From Nocardia huaxiensis (GTDB lineage Bacteria; Actinomycetota; Actinomycetes; Mycobacteriales; Mycobacteriaceae), in contig NZ_CP059399.1 in NCBI RefSeq assembly GCF_013744875.1, positions 7,006,001 through 7,070,000 on the forward strand: a stretch of 64,000 nucleotides of DNA. Reading direction: 5' to 3'. Made by a program: the position numbers and the translations under genes. The notes below the pieces were generated by a model. The model did no database searches, was not told the origin of the DNA, and was given only the letters and a program-made list of their open reading frames with translations. Numbering within the stretch: the first letter of the stretch is position 1; each line of letters starts with the position of its first letter. Below are positions 57,746 to 64,000 of the stretch, in pieces.

Positions 57746-58885
57746 TCACTGACGCACGAGTGTGCGGGCACGGTCACGCGCCCACGCATCGGCCGCGAGC
57801 ACCTCGTCCAAGCTACCGGGTTCGGCGCTCCAGCGGTCGGCGGACTCCACGACGCGGGCGACGGTGCGCACGATATCGGGGAATCGGATGAGGCCGTCGA
57901 GGAATGCCTGGACCGCGATCTCATTGGCGGCGTTGTAGACCGCGGTGACCGACCCGCCCGCCTCACCGGCCTGGCGGGCCAGTCGCACGGCCGGGAACAC
58001 CTCGTCGTCGACGGGCTCGAAAGTCCAGGTGGAGGCGGTGGAGAAGTCACAGGCCGCGGCCGCGCCGGGCACCCGGTCGGGCCAGCCCAGGGCCAGGGCG
58101 ATGGGCAGTTTCATATCCGGCGGGCTGGCCTGCGCGAGGGTGGAGCCGTCGGTGAAGGTCACCATGGAGTGCACGATCGACTGCGGGTGCACGGTCACAT
58201 CGATGCGGTCGTAGGGCACACCGAAGAGCAGATGCGTTTCGATGAGTTCCAGGCCCTTGTTCACCAGGCTTGCCGAGTTCAGCGTGTTCATCAGGCCCAT
58301 GGACCAGGTCGGATGCGCCTTGGCCTCTTCGGGATTCACCGACTCCAGCATCTCGGCGGTCCAGCCGCGGAACGGACCGCCCGAGGCGGTCAGCACCAGC
58401 CGGTCCACCTCGTCGGCGCGTCCACCGCGCAGGCACTGCGCCAGCGCCGAATGCTCCGAATCCACCGGCACGATCTGCCCCGGCGCGGCCGCCCGCGTCA
58501 CCAGCGAGCCGCCCGCCACCAGAGATTCCTTATTGGCCAGCGCAAGTCGCCGCCCCGATTCGAGGGTGGCCAGTGTCGGCTCCAACCCCAGCGACCCGAC
58601 CAGCGCATTGAGCACCACATCCGCCTCGGTCCGCCGCACCAGCTCGGTCGCCGCATCCGGACCCGCCAGCGCCACACCGAGTTTCGCCGCCGCGGCTTCA
58701 TCCGCGACCGCCACGTTCTTCGTCCCGGTAGCCGCGATCTGCTGCGCCAGCAACTCGGTGTTCCCACCCCGCGCCGCCAGCCCGACCACCTCGAACCGAT
58801 CCGGATTGGCCGCGATCACCTCCAGCGCCTGAGTGCCAATGGAACCGGTGCTGCCCAGCAGCAGAACTCTCACGATGTCGGACAC
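57746..58885 (-). CDS. dxr: 1-Deoxy-D-xylulose-5-phosphate reductoisomerase
   Basis: A 379-residue Dxr. The NADPH motif is [16 protein letters not shown] near the N-terminus, followed by [25 protein letters not shown] (metal-binding Asp/Glu) and [11 protein letters not shown]. It makes 2-C-methyl-D-erythritol 4-phosphate, the committed MEP-pathway step. First gene of the dxr-rip1 unit. Confidence 0.96.
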   Translation of the reverse strand: MSDIVRVLLLGSTGSIGTQALEVIAANPDRFEVVGLAARGGNTELLAQQIAATGTKNVAVADEAAAAKLGVALAGPDAATELVRRTEADVVLNALVGSLGLEPTLATLESGRRLALANKESLVAGGSLVTRAAAPGQIVPVDSEHSALAQCLRGGRADEVDRLVLTASGGPFRGWTAEMLESVNPEEAKAHPTWSMGLMNTLNSASLVNKGLELIETHLLFGVPYDRIDVTVHPQSIVHSMVTFTDGSTLAQASPPDMKLPIALALGWPDRVPGAAAACDFSTASTWTFEPVDDEVFPAVRLARQAGEAGGSVTAVYNAANEIAVQAFLDGLIRFPDIVRTVARVVESADRWSAEPGSLDEVLAADAWARDRARTLVRQ

Positions 58886-58954
58886 GGCCCTATTCTCTCC
58901 TCACCGAAGCACCGAAGACGACCGGGGCTGCCGGGGTTGCGGATTCGAGCAACT

Positions 58955-59000
58955 CTCCCCTCCGGGGTTTCAGGGGCTTGCCCCTGAGAGTTCCGAGAGT
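58955..59000. repeat. GC-rich palindromic element upstream of dxr
   Basis: TCCGGGGTTTCAGGGGCTTG followed by CCCCTGAGAGTTCCGAGAGTT contains a GGGGCTTGCCCC hairpin. It resembles the elements at 13348-13420 and 51505-51565. Here it lies between the divergent dxr and DUF2631-like genes, where a terminator role is not expected. Confidence 0.5.
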
Positions 59001-59090
59001 TGGTGACTCACCCCGCCCCTGCTGGCTACGACGCGCGGTCGTATGCCACCATTGTGCGCAGAATTCGATTCGAGTCCATAAGGAGCGAAA

Positions 59091-59375
59091 GTGGCCGGCA
59101 CGGAAGTGGAACACGCCCACAGCGCTGACGTCGTCACCAAGGTCGACACCGCCGAGGTTCCGTCCGCCGCATGGGGTTGGAGCGGTGAGTCGCGCCGGAC
59201 CTTCCGCACCGCCGGCTGGGTGGTCGTGGTGATCCTGCTGGCCATGCTGTTCGAGAACCAGCAGGGCAGCTCCTCGGGTTCGGGCAATACCGGCTACATC
59301 TTCCTGATCGTGTTCGCCGCGGGCCTGGCCGCCGTGCTGATCCGCGACTCGATCATCTCGCGCAAGCCGCGCTGA
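59091..59375 (+). CDS. DUF2631-like membrane protein
   Basis: A 94-residue protein from a GTG at 59091, with AAGGAG seven bases upstream. It has a polar N-terminus (AGTEVEHAHSADVVTKVDTA), then two hydrophobic segments (TAGWVVVVILLAMLF and GYIFLIVFAAGLAAVLI) and a basic tail. This layout fits DUF2631, a small membrane family of mycobacteria and relatives with no known function. Confidence 0.8.
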   Translation: MAGTEVEHAHSADVVTKVDTAEVPSAAWGWSGESRRTFRTAGWVVVVILLAMLFENQQGSSSGSGNTGYIFLIVFAAGLAAVLIRDSIISRKPR

Positions 59376-59398
59376 CACACGAAGTCATTCGACGGCAC

Positions 59399-59432
59399 AA
59401 AGGCCGGGTCGCTGTGAGCGACCCGGCCTTTT
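59399..59432. terminator. Bidirectional Rho-independent terminator
   Basis: AAAGGCCGGGTCGCT pairs with AGCGACCCGGCCTTT around a GTG loop. It has A-runs before and T-runs after, so it can serve both the plus-strand DUF2631-like gene and the minus-strand gene ending at 59451. Confidence 0.85.
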
Positions 59433-59450
59433 GCTGTAAACGCTGACGCC

Positions 59451-60152
59451 CTACTGGTTTTCGGGGGCGTTGATGCGGTTCGCGAAGCCGATGCCGACGA
59501 TGATCGCGGCCGGCACACCGGTCAGCACGAGACCCGCGGCGGCGCCCAGCGGGATGCCGATGCCCGCGCCCACCAGGCAGCCCGCGACGCCGCCCGGCGC
59601 CGACAGGATGACCAGGCCGCCGATGACGCCGCCGGCCGCGCCGATCGCGCAGCCCAGGCCGCCGCCGACGATGGTGCCGATCAGGGTGCCGATCGAGGTG
59701 ATGATGCCGAACTGGGTGGCCGCGGCCGAGACCGCGTCGTCGAAGGCCTCCTGGCTGGCGACATTGTGCAGCGGCAGCGCGACCGGGCGCGCGGCCGAGC
59801 GGTCGGTGCTCGGGGTCAGCACGGCGCGCAGGCCGTTGACGCTCGCGGTCACCGGGTACTCCAGGTCGCCCAGCGAGTAGGCCAGCGGGAACTGGGTCAC
59901 CAGATTGCCCTGGTCGTCGCGGACCTGGAACTGGCCGTTGTCGGTGGTCAGCGAGCCGGCGGTGGTCTCCAGCACGACCGAGTCACCCTCGATCTTGGTG
60001 TTCCAGCCGATGGACGGCAGCACCTGGCCGACACCCTGGTCGACCCCGTCGAGCACGGAGGGGATCACGGGGGCGGCGTGCGCGGTGCCGGTGGCAACAC
60101 CGAGGGCCGCGATGACCAGAGCCGAGGTGGCGGCGAACTTCTTGAAACGCAT
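59451..60152 (-). CDS. Secreted glycine-zipper protein, paralog 1
   Basis: A 233-residue protein with a signal peptide ending at AHA (about residue 26). A strand-rich domain follows (SVVLETTAGSLTTDNGQFQV, then LAYSLGDLEYPVTASVNGLR), and a long glycine-rich hydrophobic region covers about 145-222 (IGTLIGTIVGGGLGCAIGAA then ...AGIGIPLGAAAGLVLTG), ending RINAPENQ. Such proteins are common in Nocardia and of unknown role; the glycine zipper suggests membrane insertion or oligomerisation. It is a close paralog of the next gene. Confidence 0.85.
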   Translation of the reverse strand: MRFKKFAATSALVIAALGVATGTAHAAPVIPSVLDGVDQGVGQVLPSIGWNTKIEGDSVVLETTAGSLTTDNGQFQVRDDQGNLVTQFPLAYSLGDLEYPVTASVNGLRAVLTPSTDRSAARPVALPLHNVASQEAFDDAVSAAATQFGIITSIGTLIGTIVGGGLGCAIGAAGGVIGGLVILSAPGGVAGCLVGAGIGIPLGAAAGLVLTGVPAAIIVGIGFANRINAPENQ

Positions 60153-60370
60153 GACTTCTCGTCGCTTTCGTCAGTGGGTGCGTGCCCTTGCGGGATGCGC
60201 AGGTCCTCATCGAGCACCCGCCGACAAGAGTCGTTGCGTTATGTTTCCGTGATGTTGCCAGATCGTAGCCAAAATGAGTCGCAAAGCATGTTCTCGTTAC
60301 GTTCTCTGTCGTGAGGGTCCACAATCGTGTCCGAAAGCAAACCTTTGGTTCATAGCAATACTTAATACAA

Positions 60371-60408
60371 AACAAGGCTCGCCGCATCCCGAGGGATGCG
60401 GCGAGCCT
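60371..60408 (-). terminator. Rho-independent terminator after paralog 2
   Basis: AGGCTCGCCGCATCCC (60375-60390) and GGGATGCGGCGAGCCT (60393-60408) are perfect 16-bp inverted arms. On the minus strand TTGTTTTG follows. It ends transcription of the gene at 60425. Confidence 0.8.
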
Positions 60409-60424
60409 GCTGTGAGCGGCCGGA

Positions 60425-61168
60425 CTACTGGTTTTCGGGCGCGTTGATGCGGTTGTAGAAGCCGATGCCGACGATGATCGCGGCGGGCACACCCGTCAGC
60501 ACCAGACCGGCGGCAGCGCCGAGCGGGATGCCGAGCGCCGCGCCCGCGAGGCAGCCGGCGATACCGGTCGCGCCACCCAGATCGAGGATGGGCAGACCCA
60601 GCACCGCGCCGCCGATGAAGCCGAGCGTGCAGCCCATCGCGCCGCCGACAATGGTGCCCACCAGCGTGCCGATCGCGGTGATGATGCCGAACTGGGTGGC
60701 CGCGGCGGACACCGCGTCATCGAAGGCGTCCTGCTTGACCACGTTGTGCAGCAACCCCGACGGGCGGGCGTCGGCGACGTTCTTGCTGGGGGTCAGCACC
60801 GCGCGCAGGCCCTCGACGCTGGCGTTGATCGGGTATTCCAGATCGTCCAGGGTGTAGCTGAGCGGGAAGCCGACGACCACATTGCCGAGGTTGTCGCGCA
60901 CCTGGAACTGGCCGTTGTCGGCGGCGAGCGCGCCGGCGTCGGTCTGGACGATCACGGAGTCGCCGTCGAGCTCGACGTTCCAGTGGATGGACGGCACGAG
61001 CTGGGCCGCGCCCTGCTGCACCTGCTGAATACCCTGATTGATGCCGTCGATCAGGGAGGGAAGAACCGGAGCCGGCGCGGGGGCCGGGTCGGCGTGAGCG
61101 GTGCCGGCGGCAATGCCGAGGGCCGCGATGACCAGAGCCGAGGTGGCGGCAGCTTTCCTGAACTTCAT
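60425..61168 (-). CDS. Secreted glycine-zipper protein, paralog 2
   Basis: A 247-residue paralog of the gene at 59451. It has a signal peptide ending AHA, then a proline-rich start (DPAPAPAPVLPSLIDGINQG) and the same strand domain (NGQFQVRDNLGNVVVGFPLS). The same glycine-rich membrane region and the ending RINAPENQ follow. The C-terminal 20 residues differ at one position only from paralog 1. The pair is a tandem duplication, each copy with its own terminator and about 270 bases between them. Confidence 0.85.
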   Translation of the reverse strand: MKFRKAAATSALVIAALGIAAGTAHADPAPAPAPVLPSLIDGINQGIQQVQQGAAQLVPSIHWNVELDGDSVIVQTDAGALAADNGQFQVRDNLGNVVVGFPLSYTLDDLEYPINASVEGLRAVLTPSKNVADARPSGLLHNVVKQDAFDDAVSAAATQFGIITAIGTLVGTIVGGAMGCTLGFIGGAVLGLPILDLGGATGIAGCLAGAALGIPLGAAAGLVLTGVPAAIIVGIGFYNRINAPENQ

Positions 61169-61360
61169 CCTGCTTCACAGCTTTCTTGCGAAGGCGCTTC
61201 CGGTTTACGGGAGCGGTATCGGGGTGGGAGCCGAGTGCTTCTCAAGCGCTCTAGAGCAAGTGTCCAGGAAATCGTTACTGAATAGTAGCTGAGAATGGCT
61301 ATTCATAGCTGAAGTCACTAGTACGGACGTTATGTGAGCCAGGTTACAGACCTGGGACAC

Positions 61361-61403
61361 AAAACCGCTGGTCGACCCGGATTTCACCCGGGCCGACCAG
61401 CGG
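61361..61403 (-). terminator. Terminator after the hemerythrin gene
   Basis: CCGCTGGTCGACCCGG and CCGGGCCGACCAGCGG pair with one mismatch around a short loop. On the minus strand GGTTTTGTG follows. It lies about 20 bases after the stop at 61424. Confidence 0.75.
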
Positions 61404-61423
61404 ATGAGCCACTCAGCGCACGC

Positions 61424-61999
61424 TCAGGAATCGTGACCGGACTTGCGCCGCATATCCCGCACCGCGTCCCGCACCCGATCGAAGACCGCGAGCGGCGGGC
61501 CGGCCAGCAGATTCGCCACCGCCGACTCCCCCGCACTCGGATGCGGACGCGTCGGCGCGACGGCCTCGGCCGCCCGCACCGAAGTGGCCATGCGCTCCAA
61601 TTGCGTTGTGGTGAGCTGCTTTCGCAGCAGCGTGAATTCCTCGGCTTCCTCGCGCTCCGCGTGATCGGCGACCGCGGCCGCGAATTCCGCGAACTTGACG
61701 TCGAATTCGGGGCTCTCGACCCCGAGTTTGTAGAGTTCGGCCAGCGCGTGCTTGGCCTCGCTCTCCTCCTCCAGGCGGGCCTCGACCATGCCCTCCCCAT
61801 CGCCGTTCTCGGCGCGTTTGGCAATGGGGTGCACCACCTCCTCCTCCGCGGCCTCGTGAATCGCCAACAGCCGCACCAGATCCGTGAACAGTTCATCCTT
61901 GCGGCCCTGGCCGGTCCGGATCTGCTCCAGCAGGGTTTCGATCTGGTGATGCTGGTCGAGCAAAAGGTCGACGACGTCCTGGCCGGGTTGCTGGTCCAT
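61424..61999 (-). CDS. Hemerythrin HHE-domain protein
   Basis: A 191-residue protein from the ATG at 61999, with GGAGGAGAAC just upstream. The HHE pattern is clear: LLLDQHHQIETLLEQI, then LLAIHEAAEEEVVHPIAKRA, and EEESEAKHALAELYKLG. Histidines and Glu in these segments are the expected di-iron ligands. Hemerythrin domains bind oxygen or other small molecules and help in redox stress. Its frame is continuous with the upstream oxidase's downstream part (no stop between), so it may also be made as a fusion. Confidence 0.85.
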   Translation of the reverse strand: MDQQPGQDVVDLLLDQHHQIETLLEQIRTGQGRKDELFTDLVRLLAIHEAAEEEVVHPIAKRAENGDGEGMVEARLEEESEAKHALAELYKLGVESPEFDVKFAEFAAAVADHAEREEAEEFTLLRKQLTTTQLERMATSVRAAEAVAPTRPHPSAGESAVANLLAGPPLAVFDRVRDAVRDMRRKSGHDS

Positions 62000-63803
62000 G
62001 ATGTTCTCCTCCGAGTTGCGGTTCGGGATCAGTTCCTGCGCTTTGGTTTTCACGCCCTGGGTCACCAGGTGCCAGGCATTGGGGTCACCGCGCAGCACCG
62101 CCGCGGCGGTGTTCTCGAGCTGCTCCCAGGTGGCATGCGGCGGAATGGGCGGGACTTCCGGATCGCAGCGCACGTCGAGCAGGACCGGATGCTCGGCGCG
62201 CAGGGCTTCCTCCCAAGCCCCCGCGAGCTGATCGGGGTGGTCGACGGCAACGGCGGCCATGCCGAGCGCGCGGGCGACATCGGCATAGGGAGGTATCCGG
62301 AAGTATCTGGGACTCTTCGAATTTCGGGGCGCCACCCATGGCGCGCAGCTCCCAGGTGACCTGGTTCAGGTCATTGTTGTGGAAGACGCAGACCACCAGG
62401 CGCGGGTCCAGCCATTCGGAGCGGTAGCGGGTGATGGTGATGAGTTCGGTGAGGCCGTTCATCTGCATGGCGCCGTCACCGACCAGCGCGATGACCGGGC
62501 GGTCAGGGTGCGCGAATTTCGCGCCGATGGCATACGGGACGCCACATCCCATGGTGGCCAGGGTGCCCGAGAGCGAACCGCGCATGGCGCCGCGGAAACG
62601 CAGGCAGCGCGCGTACCAGTTGGTGGAGGAACCGGAGTCGGCGGTGACGATGGCATCGCCCGGAATGCGTTCGGACAGTTCCCACACCACCCGCATGGGA
62701 TTGACCGGCCTTGCGTCGAGCAGGGATTGGCGCTCCACCGTGCTCCACCAGCGCGTCACATTCGCCTCGACGGTTTCCCGCCAGGCGCGGTCCTTCTTGT
62801 ACTTCAGCAGCGGAATCAGCTGGCGCAGCGTTGTTTTGGCTTCGCCCACCAGGTTCACCTCGGTGGGGTAGCGCATGCCGATCATGGTGGGATCCATGTC
62901 GATCTGCACTGCGCGCACCTTGCCGAACTCCGGAAGGAATTGGCTGTAGGGGAAATTCGAGCCGACGATGAGCAGGGTGTCGCAGTCGCGCATCAGCTCG
63001 TAGCTGGGGCGGGTGCCCAGCAGGCCGATCGAACCGGTCACGAACGGCAGCGAATCGGTGAGAACGTCCTTGCCCAGCAGGGCTTTCGCCACGCCGGCGC
63101 CGGTGATCTCGGCGATCTCGGCGACTTCGACCGCGGCGGCGCGAGCGCCCTGACCGATGAGGATGGCCACCCTGGTTCCGGCATCGAGGATCTCGGCGGC
63201 GCGTTCGATGTCCACACGCGCGGGCACGATGGTGGCGCTCAGCGATGCGGGCGCGCTGGAGGGCACCTGACGGAATTCGTGTTCCGGCGGATGGTACTTC
63301 TCCTCCTGCAGATCCGACGGGATGATCACCGCCGTGGGTGCGCGCCGGGCCTGCGCGGTGCGGATGGCGCGGTCGATGGCATTGGGCAGTTGGGCGGCGA
63401 CATTCACTTCGACCAGGTAGTCGGAGGCCACATCCTTGAACAGGGCTTGCAGGTCGATCTCCTGCTGGTAGCTGCCGCCCATGGCACTGCGTGACGTTTG
63501 CCCGACAATTGCCACTACGGGAACGTGATCCAGCTTGGCGTCATAGAGACCGTTCAGCAAATGGATGGCGCCCGGACCGGAGGTGGCCATGCACACGCCC
63601 ACCCCGCCATCGAATTTCGCATAGCCCACCGCTTCGAAGGCCGCCATCTCCTCGTGCCGGGCCTGCACGAACGCCGGGCGGTTCTCCGCCTTCCCGAACG
63701 CGGCCACCAGCCCGTTGATGCCATCACCCGGATAGCCGAAAACCCTGGTGACGCCCCATTCCCGCAGTCGTTGCAGCACATAGTCGCCCACCGTCGTGGT
63801 CAT
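62000..63803 (-). pseudogene. Thiamine-diphosphate enzyme (pyruvate oxidase/dehydrogenase-like), frameshifted
   Basis: The start ATG at 63803 follows GGAGGAG. The first frame runs through the TPP-enzyme domains: the N-terminal GYPGDGINGLVAAFGKAENR and RHEEMAAFEAVGYAKFDGG, the middle domain (IERAAEILDAGTRVAILIGQ), and the C-terminal MGCGVPYAIGAKFAHPDRPV and LVGDGAMQMNGLTELITI. After DPRLVVCVFHNNDLNQV and KFEESQILPDTS the correct continuation (YADVARALGMAAVAV...) lies in another frame. The break maps to the GGG run at 62288-62290, as if one base were gained. It resembles PoxB-type enzymes that oxidise pyruvate to acetate. Sequencing error is possible. Confidence 0.8.
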
Positions 63804-63986
63804 GGTCGTCTCCTCCGCCTCGAATCGCCGCACTGTCCCGCCGGTCTCGTGGCGGCGATACCCGGCCTCCCCCGGCTCAATCACGACCGGATAGGTCGAT
63901 CGACCGATGTGGGCGCAGGCGGACCGGACAGACCATGTGGACGTGTTCCGGCGCAATGCCATTCACCATCAAGGAAAGAAGAGATC

Positions 63987-64000
63987 GTGTTCCGATCACC
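63987..64000 (+). CDS. Possible start of a gene running off the window
   Basis: A GTG at 63987 follows AAGGAAAGAAGAG and opens the frame V-F-R-S. Only four codons are visible before the window ends, so nothing can be said of its product. It is divergent from the oxidase gene across about 180 bases with no other gene. Confidence 0.25.

Noticed and set aside
62379..63494. A 371-codon plus-strand frame over the thiamine enzyme
   Set aside because: Antisense shadow of a clearly recognised TPP-dependent enzyme.
1..64000. tRNA, rRNA, insertion sequence or integrase genes
   Set aside because: No tRNA T-arm words, rRNA sequence, transposase DDE pattern or flanking terminal repeats were noticed on either strand; a tRNAscan/ISfinder run would confirm.

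Overview
The window is high-GC actinobacterial DNA and most likely comes from Nocardia or a close relative in the Mycobacteriales. The GC-rich codon use, the XRE/DUF397 regulator pairs, the tandem secreted glycine-zipper proteins ending in NRINAPENQ and the gene order all point that way. From memory, the housekeeping backbone follows the Mycobacterium tuberculosis Rv2848c-Rv2870c stretch: cobB, cobO, Mg-chelatase-like protein, a GNAT protein, mqo, a hydrolase, mapB, a lipoprotein PBP, a GNAT protein, ispG, rip1 and dxr. Accessory blocks interrupt that backbone.

Layout. 1-1.8 kb: end of a phosphotransferase-like gene and a conserved partner. 2-15.5 kb: cobalamin genes (cobE-like, cobB, cobO, a fused ChlI/ChlD chelatase subunit, cobQ) mixed with a GNAT gene, mqo, two alpha/beta-hydrolase-fold genes, map and a luciferase-like oxidoreductase. 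15.5-21.8 kb: an atypical SDR divergent from a LysR regulator, a small KOW-like protein, and an arsenic locus (arsR, an aquaglyceroporin, arsC, and divergent arsM). 21.7-23.6 kb: two DUF397 proteins with an XRE regulator and two tiny overlapping genes. 23.6-30.3 kb: a GntR-controlled phosphonate operon (FAD oxidoreductase, phosphonatase-like HAD, lipoprotein, ATPase, two permeases). 30.3-33.4 kb: a toxin-antitoxin-like pair, a helical small protein, a DUF4254-like protein and a second XRE regulator.

33.5-50.5 kb: a compact nonribosomal peptide locus. A stand-alone N-terminal piece of an adenylation domain precedes one 4584-residue synthetase, read as C-A-T-E / C-A-T / C-A-T-E-TE. Three translationally coupled or closely spaced DrrABC-like export genes follow. 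The expected product is a probably acylated tripeptide of D-L-D configuration, exported by the ABC system. This is the most distinctive system in the window and I do not recognise its product.

50.6-64 kb: nitrobindin-like protein, a tiny secreted peptide, the lipoprotein PBP, a GNAT protein, ispG, endonuclease V (opposite strand), rip1, dxr, a DUF2631-like membrane protein, two paralogous secreted glycine-zipper proteins, and a thiamine-diphosphate (pyruvate oxidase-like) gene. The last carries an apparent single-base frameshift and then runs in frame, with no stop, into a hemerythrin gene. I saw no tRNA, rRNA, CRISPR array or insertion sequence.
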